Shown here in pieces: positions 19,458 to 27,613 of a stretch of DNA of 64,000 nucleotides (within the stretch, counting starts at the first letter, position 1; each line of letters opens with the position of its first letter). This DNA comes from Alistipes montrealensis (lineage in GTDB: Bacteria; Bacteroidota; Bacteroidia; Bacteroidales; Rikenellaceae): NCBI RefSeq assembly GCF_018362775.1, contig NZ_JAGYXY010000002.1, positions 1 to 64,000 of the forward strand, in the 5' to 3' direction. Both the position numbers and the translations under genes were made by a program. Under the pieces are notes generated by a model that had not been told where the DNA came from, did no database searches, and worked only from the letters and a program-made list of their open reading frames with translations.

Positions 19458-19489
19458 CAAATATATTGATTTATCTGAATTAAGGCAAA
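19458..19489 (-). promoter_or_regulatory. Promoter of the XRE-hsd-prrC operon
   Basis: On the minus strand TTTG (19486-19489), a 20 bp spacer and TATATTTG (19458-19465) form a full-consensus promoter, with the expected start about 10 bp before the XRE ATG. Confidence 0.8.
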
Positions 19490-19492
19490 CAA

Positions 19493-20037
19493 ATTATCTT
19501 TTTTAATTGTTATCTTTGAATTGCCCGACTACGGAGGGACGATATTCTCCTGTCAGGGCAAGGCTTTCGGGAGTAACCCGAAAGGTATCGAGTTACTCGA
19601 TACACACCTTGCCATGTTCCGACAAACATAAAAACCGTCTGAAGAAGGATTACGGGAGAATCGATTTCGACTGCTTCATGAAGCCATGCTATGTACTCTG
19701 TCCTTAGGGAGCAAAGCAGAGGCTTATGAGGTATGTTCCGAAGCCTAAACGCCAACTACCGGCAAAAACGATATAAGCGATAGATTGCGGTAGGTCTGAA
19801 TATCGACAGAGATACGGAACGGAAGATACGGCGATTCCAATCCTTGCGAACGTGTTGTCACAAAGCCCTGCCGATTTACGGAACGGCGGTTCGAATAGTT
19901 ATTGCAGTAAAGAGGCGTTGTCGTACAGATTTACGGATTCAATGTCGTACTGTTGTATAGATTTGCGGACGTTCATATTAAGCCATCCGAGATATAAGAG
20001 CTTACCGATAGAAATATCCGGCAAATGGAAACGGCGG
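19493..20037. other. Non-coding stretch of the island with a folded element
   Basis: No ORF here has recognisable coding character. It holds a plus-strand TATCTTTG at 19511-19518, the branched inverted-repeat structure at 19557-19613, and repeated short words such as GATTTACGGA. It separates the restriction operon from the integrase block and may be the remains of a mobilisation or transfer-origin region. Confidence 0.4.
19557..19613. repeat. Three-way-junction inverted repeats (possible oriT or structured RNA)
   Basis: An outer 7-bp stem GGCAAGG (19557-19563) with CCTTGCC (19607-19613) encloses two perfect 8-bp hairpins. These are CTTTCGGG/CCCGAAAG (19564-19584, 5-nt loop) and TATCGAGT/ACTCGATA (19586-19602, 1-nt loop). 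Such nested perfect repeats on a mobile island fit a transfer origin or a regulatory RNA. Confidence 0.55.
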
Positions 20038-20061
20038 CGGGCAGGTTTTGAAGCCTGCCCG
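20038..20061. terminator. Hairpin after the RhuM-like gene
   Basis: CGGGCAGG (20038-20045) pairs with CCTGCCCG (20054-20061) just past the restored stop codon of the RhuM-like gene. No clear T tract follows. Confidence 0.5.
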
Positions 20062-20067
20062 TCGTTC

Positions 20068-20429
20068 TTAACAGATGAATCCCTCTTTGTACTGAATGAT
20101 AATCGGAGCCGCCGCCCGCTTCGGGGCGGTAACTCGTCGGATCAGCCATTTACGCAGCAACGCCGCATTGCGCGTATTAAGCCGGAATGCGAGGGGGGGG
20201 GCACCACCTCCATGTTATACACGTCCGCACCGTTGCCGTTTTCCAGCCGAATGTACTTGCACACCTCGTAATCGTGCAGCGTATCGCTTTTGATGATTGC
20301 CTTGATTCCTGTGTTTACCGCTCCGGCAGTCGTGCCAAACAGCTCGGCAAGCTCCATTGCCGTCATCCATACATCGCTCCCCGTCAGGGTTACACCGTTC
20401 TCGCCGATTGTGATTTTATCTCTTTTCAT
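20068..20429 (-). pseudogene. RhuM-like mobile-element protein, frameshifted at a C9 tract
   Basis: The first part reads MKRDKITIGENGVTLTGSDV and continues through WMTAMELAELFGTT to DVYNMEV, the N-terminal part of small proteins common on Bacteroidales integrative elements. At nine consecutive C (minus strand, 20193-20201) the frame changes. In another frame the downstream DNA gives LAFRLNTRNAALLRKWLI and continues to a stop at 20068, the expected C-terminal part. One added C or two removed C would restore about 120 residues. It lies 13 bp downstream of the integrase. The function of the family is unknown. Confidence 0.8.
20193..20201. repeat. Homopolymer G9/C9 in the RhuM-like gene
   Basis: Nine consecutive G on the plus strand lie exactly at the frameshift in the RhuM-like coding sequence. 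Confidence 0.9.
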
Positions 20430-20442
20430 CGTACATTCGTTT

Positions 20443-21675
20443 TTAGATGGTTTGACAAATAAAATTCTCCATTTGCTCGATACGCTGCGACAGTTTTTCC
20501 ATATCGCGGCTCACTTTCTCCGCCGTGATTTTCGCGTAGATTTGCGTCGTGCGGATGCTGCGGTGTCCGAGCATCTTCGAGAGCGTTTCAATCGGCACGT
20601 CGTTCGACAGGCACACCGTTGTCGCGTAGGTGTGGCGGCTCATGTGCCACGTGACGTTTTTCTCGATACCGCACTTTCTCGCAATTACCTTGATGCTGTT
20701 CTTGCAGTTAGCATAACATGGAACGGGTAGCAGCTTATCGCCCTCGGCCATGCCGTCGTACTTTTCGATGATATGCTTGGCAACCTCCAGCAGACGAATG
20801 TTTGATTCTATACCCGTCTTTTGGCGATTGGTGATAATCCACAGGTGGCCGTCGAACGAGGTTTGCAGGCTCGCTTTCGTCAGGTTCGCCATATCCGTCC
20901 AGCTCAACCCCGTAAAGGTGCAGAAAATGAACAGGTCGCGGATCGCCTCGTAACTTTTCTTTTTGAACGTGCCGTTAATCAGCAGCTTGATTTCCTCTTT
21001 GGTCAGAAAGCCCCGTTTCGTTTCCTCTTTGGTGATACTGTACGCAAAGAATGGATCGCGCTGCAACAGTCCGTTATTGACGGCCATGTAGATGATTTTA
21101 CGGAACGGCATCATGTACGACCACACCGTATTGTTGCAATGGTTCTTCTCAGTTTTGAGGAACAGCTCGAAGTCGGTTATGAATGCCGGAGCAAGCTCCT
21201 TTAAGGCGATGTCGCTGACCTTGTACCGCTTCTCGATAAACTCCGAGAAGTGGTTATACACGGTGCAGTATTTCCAATAGCTGCGCAGACTTTTGAGCTT
21301 GCCCACCTGTTTCTCGTAATCCTCGTTATGCTGCCGGAATACCGCCAGCAGCGCTTCGTGGTTCATGCCCAATCCCAGATAGGCGTTACGCACTTTCTCG
21401 GCGGTTACATAATTGTCCCGGTCGGCGATTTTCTGATAAGCTTGGTTGATGTCCATGCGAATCTTATCCAGCATCCGGTTGGCCTCCTGTGCCACCACGC
21501 TGCGACCGGATACGCGGCCTAACTCCACGTTCCACGATTTTTCCTCCACGTCCAGCTTGCAACTGAACTGTGCGATTTTGCCGTTTACCGTGATGCGGCA
21601 CATCACCGGAACAAGCCCGTTCTTCTTCGGGGCGTTGCGTTTCAGATAGAATAAAACTTTGAAAGTCGATCTCAT
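20443..21675 (-). CDS. IntDOT-like tyrosine recombinase (integrase of the island)
   Basis: A 410-residue protein with an N-terminal arm-binding region, a core-binding SAM-like domain (about 110-210) and the catalytic domain (about 220-395). Catalytic residues visible are Lys286, His344 and Arg347 in HMSRH, His371 in LGHRS and the nucleophile Tyr380. The first Arg is replaced by Ser258 in FTGLSW, the same change known for the CTnDOT integrase, which is of nearly the same length. It probably moved the island in and lies at its right end. Its composition is closer to balanced than that of the AT-rich hsd genes. Confidence 0.92.
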   Translation of the reverse strand: MRSTFKVLFYLKRNAPKKNGLVPVMCRITVNGKIAQFSCKLDVEEKSWNVELGRVSGRSVVAQEANRMLDKIRMDINQAYQKIADRDNYVTAEKVRNAYLGLGMNHEALLAVFRQHNEDYEKQVGKLKSLRSYWKYCTVYNHFSEFIEKRYKVSDIALKELAPAFITDFELFLKTEKNHCNNTVWSYMMPFRKIIYMAVNNGLLQRDPFFAYSITKEETKRGFLTKEEIKLLINGTFKKKSYEAIRDLFIFCTFTGLSWTDMANLTKASLQTSFDGHLWIITNRQKTGIESNIRLLEVAKHIIEKYDGMAEGDKLLPVPCYANCKNSIKVIARKCGIEKNVTWHMSRHTYATTVCLSNDVPIETLSKMLGHRSIRTTQIYAKITAEKVSRDMEKLSQRIEQMENFICQTI

Positions 21676-22106
21676 AACTCTACAATTTTTTAGTGAACAA
21701 AATTATTTCTTGTAGAGTCGTTCTTCGATACGCAAAATGCAGCGAATCAGCGCAATCGCACCCGAAAACCGACTTTTTTCGAGGTGTGCAGCCCAAAATC
21801 CGAAATTCCTGCTACATTTGTAGTCGGAACCCTCCGAATCGAGCTTGTAATTCAGCATGTTGGAAGCCTCCCAAAATCTCCATCGCCGTTTTGAAAAGAG
21901 TAACGGGATAGTAACGTAACTCCGGTTTCAGTTGGCTTTTTGGCGGTTTCGCTTGGCTTCATCCTTGCAGTCCGTTTTCCTCTAAACCCCTTATTTACAA
22001 CCTTCTTGCGCTCATCTGCTCATTCTCTCATTTTTTATTCTTATCTTTGGAGGAGATATGCACACCTCCGTCGTATCGTTGACAAAGTTATCTAAAAATC
22101 TTCACC
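21676..22106. other. Right junction of the island, with candidate attR at 22041-22049
   Basis: No gene is seen in this stretch. It begins with a hairpin-forming CTCTACAA...TTGTAGAG around 21678-21718 upstream of the integrase. The TATCTTTG at 22042-22049 serves as the -7 box of the macroglobulin gene and matches the word at the left end (12017-12024). A second candidate core, TACATTTG, is at 21813-21820. Confidence 0.4.
22042..22049 (+). promoter_or_regulatory. Promoter -7 box of the alpha-2-macroglobulin gene
   Basis: TATCTTTG matches the consensus and leaves a leader of about 50 nt before the ATG at 22107. No clear -33 element is present, possibly because the island end replaced the original upstream DNA. 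Confidence 0.5.
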
Positions 22107-25100
22107 ATGAAAGCAATTCGCGCCGCATTATTTGCCGCCACCGTCCTGCTGCTCGCCTCGTGCGGCCACCGGCCGAGCGACATCATCGAATCGTCGACCA
22201 ATGGTTTGTCGGGCGTCAAGATGCCGCTCCAGGTGACATTCCGCGAGGATGTCGAACTGACGAAAGACGATCTCGGGAACGCCGTTTCGTCCTCCCCTTC
22301 CGCCGATTTCGACGTTTCCCGCCTGGGAATGCGGATGCTGCGCATTGTCCCGAAATCGCCCCTGAAAAGCGATATCCGCTACAAGATATCCCTCGATGCA
22401 TCGAAACTCACCGACGGAAAATTCAAGGGCTCCGCGGAATTCGAATTCTCGACGCCGAAACTGCGGTTTTCCTGCGACGACTATTGGTTGCAGCTCAGCG
22501 AAGACATGCTCTCCTACACGCTGGTGGGCGAACTCACCGCCTCCGACTATGCGGACAGCGACTACGTGGAACGGAATTTCAACATCAAGGGCGCCCAGGG
22601 GACCTCGACGACGTGGGAACACTCGCAGGACGGCCTCACGCACCGCTACACGGTCGAGAACATCGCGCCCCGCAGCGACGAAAGCTATACGCTGACGCTC
22701 GGATTCGATTACGCAGAGCAGAAGACCCTCGAGGTCGAGGTTCCCAAAAAGGACGACTATGTCGTTATGGACCACACCGTCATCGAGGAGCCGCTGGCCA
22801 TCGTCGTCACCTTCTCCGAGCCCCTCAAACCCAACCAGGATTTCAAAAACCTGATCCGGTTCGAATCGAAATTCCGGACTTCGGTCGACAAGAACCGGCT
22901 CTATATCTACCCCGAAGCACGCCTCACGGGCAACTACGAGGTTGAAATCAGCCGGGAGGTGCAGAGCAAATCGGGGCGGCGGCTCGAAGAGCGTTTCGCC
23001 TTTGAGGCGACGCTGCCTTCGCAGACTCCCTCGATCCGTTTCACGGGCAAAGGCTCCATCCTGCCCTCGTCCAACCGCATGAGCCTGTTGTTCGAATCGG
23101 TGAACTATGCGAAAGCGCGCGTACGCGTACGAAAGATATTCGCCAGCAACCTGCTCCAATTCTTCCAGCGAAACTACTACGGCGACTCCGATTTTTCGGA
23201 CATGGAATATGTATCCCGCATCGTCCGCGACACGACCATCGACCTCGGAGGCAAATCGTCGACGCGGCTCGACCGGACCAACACCTACTCGCTCGACCTC
23301 AGCCGCCTGATCACCGACAGCCGGAAGTCGATGTACATGCTTGAAATCAGGGGTGTCGATCCGCTGATCCCCGTCGACGACGACTATGATTACGACTACT
23401 ATTTCGGCGATTACCGGACCTACTCCGAGCGGTCGAAGATCGTCCTTCAGTCCGACATCGGCATCATCTGCAAAAGCAACGGCGACGAGGAACTGATCGT
23501 CTACACGACCGACCTGGTTTCGGCACGCCCGAAAAGCAACTGCAAGGTCCGCGTTTACGACCGCCAGAACCAGCCGTTGGCCGAAGCGACCACCGACTCC
23601 GAAGGACGGGCCGCATTGAAGTGCAGGCAAGCCCCCTACATGATCCTGGCCGAAGCCGGCGACGATGTCGCATTCGTCAGGGCCGAGCAGGGTGCGGCGC
23701 TCTCGCTGAGCAATTTCGACGTAGGCGGCACGACCGATGCCAAAGGCATAAAAGGCTATCTGTTCGGCGAACGCGGCGTCTGGCGCCCGGGCGACGAAAT
23801 CTACCTCACGCTGATCGTCACGGCGGACAATCCGCTGCCGGAGAACCATCCGGCGTCGCTGGAGTTCTACAACCCCAACGGCCAACTGGTGCAGTCGCTG
23901 GTCAGCAACAACTCCTCGGACGGCATCCACACCTTCAGATTGCAGACGACGCCCGCCTCGCCCACCGGCATCTGGCGCGCCAAGGCGAACTTCGGCGGAG
24001 CCACTTTCGAAAAGAACATCCGGGTAGACGCCGTCAAACCCAACCGGATGAAGATCGAAATGCACCTCGGCGACGGACAGACGATCGACGCCGGAAACTT
24101 CACCGGCCGCCTGACCGCCCGCTGGCTCCACGGGGCCCCGGCCGCCGGAGCCAAAGTCACGCTCCAGGCCCAACTGACCCAAATCCCGACACGCTTCAAG
24201 GGCTATGCCGATTATTCGTTCGACGATGCGACAAAGGAATTCGACCCCGAAGAGCGCGAGATCGCATCGGGCACGACCAACGAACAGGGTTCACTGCAAC
24301 TGACTACCGACCAGCTCTCGTCGCTGGAGGGACTGAGTCCGGGCCTGCTGAGCGGCAAATTCACCGTCAAGGTCTTCGAAAAGAGCGGCGATTTCAGTGT
24401 CGATCAACAAATTACGACCGTCTCGCCCTACGACGCCTATTTCGGAATCGCCGTAACCGAACAGCAAAGCGAATGGGGCGACGAATACCTTGACAGCAAA
24501 CGCGACCATGCCTTGAAAATCGCACTCGTCGACGCCAAGGGCCGCCCCGTAACCAGCTCGGAAGAGGTGACCGTATCGGTTTATAAAATCACCTCCTACT
24601 GGTGGTGGGACGCCTCGTCGGCCACCTCCCAGGCCCGTTATGCCAAGAGTGCGCTCAATGCCAACTACAAAACCCTCCAAACCACCCTTTCGGGCGGCAA
24701 AGGGCAGGTCACGATGCGCTGGAGCGCAGGCGACTATGGTTATTATCTGATCCGCGTCACAGGCGCCCGGCAGGCGCATTCGGCGACGCGCATCGTCTGC
24801 GTATCGTCGTCCGACTACCGGGGCGATGTCTCCTCGGTGACGGATGCCGCCACACGGCTCGCCATTGCCAAAGACAAGGATAAATACGTCCCGGGCGACA
24901 AGGCGAAGATCACCATTCCCTCCTCCCCGGGCGCACGGGCCCTGGTAAGCGTCGAGAGCGGCAACTTCGTCCGCGAAAGCTACTGGATCGACTGCACCGC
25001 CAAGCAGACCTCCTTCGAAATACCGGTCAAAGAGGGCATGGCCCCGAACGTCTACGTATCGGTAACCCTCGTCCAGCCCCACAACAACACGCTCAACGAC

Positions 25101-27380
25101 GCGCCGATCAGGCTGTTCGGCGTACTGAGACTCCCGGTCGAGGATGCCGGCACGCGCCTCACGCCCGTCATCGAAATGCCCGAATCGGTGAAACCCGAAT
25201 CGGAGATCACGATCAAGGTCCGCGAGCAGAACGGCAAACGGATGAGCTACGTGCTGGCGCTGGTCGACGAAGGCCTGCTGGGGCTCACGCGCTTCAAAAC
25301 ACCCGATCCATACCTCTATTTCAATGCGACCGAGGCGCTGGGCGTCCGCACCTGGGACCTGTTCGACTATGTCATCGGCGCTTACGGCGGCCGCATCGAG
25401 CAGTTGTTCGCCATCGGCGGCGACGCGGAGCAGCCGAACACCGGGGCGCTGCGGGCACAGCGGTTCAAACCCGTCGTGCGTTTTATCGATGCGCAGAAAC
25501 TGGGCGCCGGAAAAACGAACACCCACAAAATCACGCTGCCGCCCTATTTCGGGTCGGTACGCGTGATGGTCGTCGCCTCGAACGGCCATGCCTTCGGCTC
25601 CTCGGGGAAAGAAGTCGCCGTGAAAAAACCGCTCCTGGTGCAGGCGACCCTGCCCCGCGTAGTATCTACGGACGAGGAGATCGAACTGCCCGTCACGGTC
25701 TTCGCCCTTGAAAACGGGGTCGGCAAGACCGATATAAAGGTCACCGCCAACGAGTCGTTCACCATCGTCGGCCCGCAAAGCAAAAGCATCGCCCTCAGCG
25801 GCGAAGGCGAACAGGTCGTCGCCTTCCGGCTGAAGGCAGGCAAGCAGACCGGAATCGGAAAGGTCCGCGTCACGGCATCGTCGTCGGGCGACAGTTCCGT
25901 CTCGGAGATCGAACTCGACGTGCGGGAACCGAATCCCTACGTAACGACTTCCGAGGACCGCATTCTCCAGACGGGCCAGACGGCTGCGGTCAAACCCCTG
26001 AAAGCCACCGGATCGGCCAAGCTGGAACTCTCGTCGATACCTCCGATCGACCTCTCCCGCCGCCTCGAATACCTCGTGCGCTACCCCCACGGCTGTATCG
26101 AACAGATCACTTCGGGAGCCTTCCCGCAGCTTTACCTCCCGGCCATCGTGGAGTGCGACAACCAGATGTTGCAGGACATCGACCGCAATATCAAGAGCGT
26201 CCTGCCGCGGCTGGGAGGCTACCAGTTGTCCAACGGTGCATTCGCTTACTGGAGCGGCGGAACTTCGCCTTCGGAGTGGGGCACGGTCTACGCAGTCCAT
26301 TTCATGACCGAGGCTGCGAAATACGGCTATGCCGTAGACCGTACGATCTTCGACCGGGCGCTCAAATACCTGCGCAACAACACTTTCGACAACCCGCTGA
26401 CACAGGCTTACGCCCAGTATGTCCTCGCACTCGGCGGCTCTCCCGACCGCGGCGGCATGAACCGGCTCCGCGAGAAATCGGCGCAGGCGGGTAACGACGT
26501 GAAATGGATGCTGGCCGCAGCCTACGCCCTCGACGGCAACCGGAAGGTCGCCGAAGAGTTGATCGGCCAGGCCGCAAATACGGCGGGCCAGAAGGTCAAT
26601 CCCTACGACGGAACCTATAACAGTTCCGAACGGCAGATGGCAATCGTCCTGATGACGCAAACGCTGCTCGGACACCGCGAAGAGGCGTTCCGCACGGCCA
26701 TGCGGATGTCCGACATCCTGAAAAAAGACAAATGGCTGAGCACCCAGTCGACGGCATGGATGCTCAATACGCTGGCGAACTTCGCCTCCACGGGACAAAC
26801 GGGCATCGACGCCAAAGTCGGCCGGGAAGAGCTCCGGACTGCCAAATCGATCGTCAGCATGCCCCTCACCGCCGAGACCGAAGTGAAGAACAACGGCACA
26901 GGCAGCCTCTATGCGGTCGTGAGCCAGAGCTACACGCCGGGCAAGGGCGAAGAGACCGAAGCCGCGAACGGCATCCGGATCGATGTCCGGTACAAGGACA
27001 TGAACGGCGCCGCGATGGACCCGCGGTCGATTCCCGTATCGACGGACTTCTACGCCGTCGTGACCGTCACGAACACCAGCGGTTACGAGCGCTATGCCGA
27101 CCTCGCCCTGACGCACATCGTCCCGGCGGGCTGGGAGATCACCTCCGAACGCGACCTCACGTCGGTCACCTACCAGGATATCCGCGACGACCGGGTGCTG
27201 AGTTATTTCGACCTTCGCAGCGGCGAGAGCAAGGAAATTCCCATCAAGCTCACCGCTACTTACAAGGGTCGCTACTACCTGCCCTCGATCTACTGCGAGG
27301 CGATGTACGACAACTCGGTGAGGGCGCTCAAAAAAGGCGAATGGATCGAAGTCGTGGAGACGGCCCCGGCTGCAAAATGA
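22107..27380 (+). CDS. Bacterial alpha-2-macroglobulin with thioester, lipoprotein
   Basis: A 1757-residue protein with a lipoprotein signal (MKAIRAALFAATVLLLASC, Cys19). Many repeated beta-sandwich (MG) domains fill the first 1150 residues, including YLFGERGVWRPGDEIYLTL. LALVDEGLLGLT and the following segment mark the A2M region. The alpha-helical thioester domain contains PHGCIEQ with Cys1330 and Gln1333 forming the internal thioester. Such proteins are thought to trap foreign proteases in the periplasm, with PBP1C repairing the wall; E. coli yfhM is next to pbpC. Here pbpC is divergent and 10 kb away because of the island. The thioester places it with the protease-trapping subtype. Confidence 0.93.
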   Translation: MKAIRAALFAATVLLLASCGHRPSDIIESSTNGLSGVKMPLQVTFREDVELTKDDLGNAVSSSPSADFDVSRLGMRMLRIVPKSPLKSDIRYKISLDASKLTDGKFKGSAEFEFSTPKLRFSCDDYWLQLSEDMLSYTLVGELTASDYADSDYVERNFNIKGAQGTSTTWEHSQDGLTHRYTVENIAPRSDESYTLTLGFDYAEQKTLEVEVPKKDDYVVMDHTVIEEPLAIVVTFSEPLKPNQDFKNLIRFESKFRTSVDKNRLYIYPEARLTGNYEVEISREVQSKSGRRLEERFAFEATLPSQTPSIRFTGKGSILPSSNRMSLLFESVNYAKARVRVRKIFASNLLQFFQRNYYGDSDFSDMEYVSRIVRDTTIDLGGKSSTRLDRTNTYSLDLSRLITDSRKSMYMLEIRGVDPLIPVDDDYDYDYYFGDYRTYSERSKIVLQSDIGIICKSNGDEELIVYTTDLVSARPKSNCKVRVYDRQNQPLAEATTDSEGRAALKCRQAPYMILAEAGDDVAFVRAEQGAALSLSNFDVGGTTDAKGIKGYLFGERGVWRPGDEIYLTLIVTADNPLPENHPASLEFYNPNGQLVQSLVSNNSSDGIHTFRLQTTPASPTGIWRAKANFGGATFEKNIRVDAVKPNRMKIEMHLGDGQTIDAGNFTGRLTARWLHGAPAAGAKVTLQAQLTQIPTRFKGYADYSFDDATKEFDPEEREIASGTTNEQGSLQLTTDQLSSLEGLSPGLLSGKFTVKVFEKSGDFSVDQQITTVSPYDAYFGIAVTEQQSEWGDEYLDSKRDHALKIALVDAKGRPVTSSEEVTVSVYKITSYWWWDASSATSQARYAKSALNANYKTLQTTLSGGKGQVTMRWSAGDYGYYLIRVTGARQAHSATRIVCVSSSDYRGDVSSVTDAATRLAIAKDKDKYVPGDKAKITIPSSPGARALVSVESGNFVRESYWIDCTAKQTSFEIPVKEGMAPNVYVSVTLVQPHNNTLNDAPIRLFGVLRLPVEDAGTRLTPVIEMPESVKPESEITIKVREQNGKRMSYVLALVDEGLLGLTRFKTPDPYLYFNATEALGVRTWDLFDYVIGAYGGRIEQLFAIGGDAEQPNTGALRAQRFKPVVRFIDAQKLGAGKTNTHKITLPPYFGSVRVMVVASNGHAFGSSGKEVAVKKPLLVQATLPRVVSTDEEIELPVTVFALENGVGKTDIKVTANESFTIVGPQSKSIALSGEGEQVVAFRLKAGKQTGIGKVRVTASSSGDSSVSEIELDVREPNPYVTTSEDRILQTGQTAAVKPLKATGSAKLELSSIPPIDLSRRLEYLVRYPHGCIEQITSGAFPQLYLPAIVECDNQMLQDIDRNIKSVLPRLGGYQLSNGAFAYWSGGTSPSEWGTVYAVHFMTEAAKYGYAVDRTIFDRALKYLRNNTFDNPLTQAYAQYVLALGGSPDRGGMNRLREKSAQAGNDVKWMLAAAYALDGNRKVAEELIGQAANTAGQKVNPYDGTYNSSERQMAIVLMTQTLLGHREEAFRTAMRMSDILKKDKWLSTQSTAWMLNTLANFASTGQTGIDAKVGREELRTAKSIVSMPLTAETEVKNNGTGSLYAVVSQSYTPGKGEETEAANGIRIDVRYKDMNGAAMDPRSIPVSTDFYAVVTVTNTSGYERYADLALTHIVPAGWEITSERDLTSVTYQDIRDDRVLSYFDLRSGESKEIPIKLTATYKGRYYLPSIYCEAMYDNSVRALKKGEWIEVVETAPAAK

Positions 27381-27396
27381 AAAAAAGACGATTTTA

Positions 27397-27427
27397 TTTG
27401 ATTTTTCCCACAAAGTCCCTATATTTG
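27397..27427 (+). promoter_or_regulatory. trp operon promoter
   Basis: TTTG (27397-27400), a 19 bp spacer and TATATTTG (27420-27427) match the Bacteroidota consensus fully. The start of transcription should be just before the leader ATG. Confidence 0.85.
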
Positions 27428-27433
27428 CAAACA

Positions 27434-27535
27434 ATGAATCCGATTATGAAAAGTTTTTCGATCAATAACGCATGGTGGTGGCGCTTACAATTTTCCGTTG
27501 TGAGTGACTTGCCGCGTGTAGTTGTTGAACGATAA
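27434..27535 (+). CDS. trpL: trp leader peptide with three tandem Trp codons
   Basis: A 33-residue ORF directly after the promoter with Trp14-Trp15-Trp16 (TGGTGGTGG, 27473-27481). Consecutive Trp codons in a short peptide ahead of a terminator are the sensor of transcription attenuation: when charged tRNA-Trp is scarce the ribosome stalls there. The ORF ends at TAA 27533-27535, before the terminator hairpin. Confidence 0.88.
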   Translation: MNPIMKSFSINNAWWWRLQFSVVSDLPRVVVER

Positions 27536-27586
27536 ATCAGCGATAAATTCGAAAAGGCCTGTTGTACTCACAACAGGCCTTTTTTC
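27497..27586 (+). promoter_or_regulatory. trp attenuator (antiterminator and intrinsic terminator)
   Basis: The terminator is AAGGCCTGTTGT paired with ACAACAGGCCTT around ACTC (27554-27581), followed by T residues. GTTGTGAGT at 27497-27505 is the exact complement of ACTCACAAC at 27566-27574, which contains the terminator loop and the start of its 3' arm, so the two structures exclude each other. A ribosome stalled at the Trp codons leaves 27497-27505 free to form the antiterminator. Confidence 0.85.
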
Positions 27587-27613
27587 ATGTGCAATATTCT
27601 AAAATCAGAAAAT

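Noticed and set aside
19442..19492. TTG start extending the XRE regulator by 17 residues
   Set aside because: It would begin upstream of the full-consensus -7 box at 19458-19465 and so would not be transcribed.
12270..21675. hsdS phase-variable shufflon driven by the nearby recombinase
   Set aside because: Only one complete hsdS is present, with no partial hsdS copies or inverted repeats around it. The recombinase looks like an element integrase at the island end.
21813..21820. TACATTTG as the right attachment core
   Set aside because: It matches the left end less well than TATCTTTG at 22042, and it would leave over 200 bp of non-coding DNA as native sequence; kept only as an alternative.
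12270..22049. Conjugative transposon
   Set aside because: No relaxase, coupling protein or tra genes are present; the island holds only the restriction system, a regulator, a broken small gene and the integrase.
22128..27434. Long antisense ORFs opposite the macroglobulin and trp genes
   Set aside because: They arise from GC-rich codon bias in the real genes; their translations are Arg/Val/Gly-rich without domains.
27587..27613. Upstream ATG extending trpB by nine codons
   Set aside because: It lies in the tail of the attenuator terminator, and the added residues are not part of the TrpB family.
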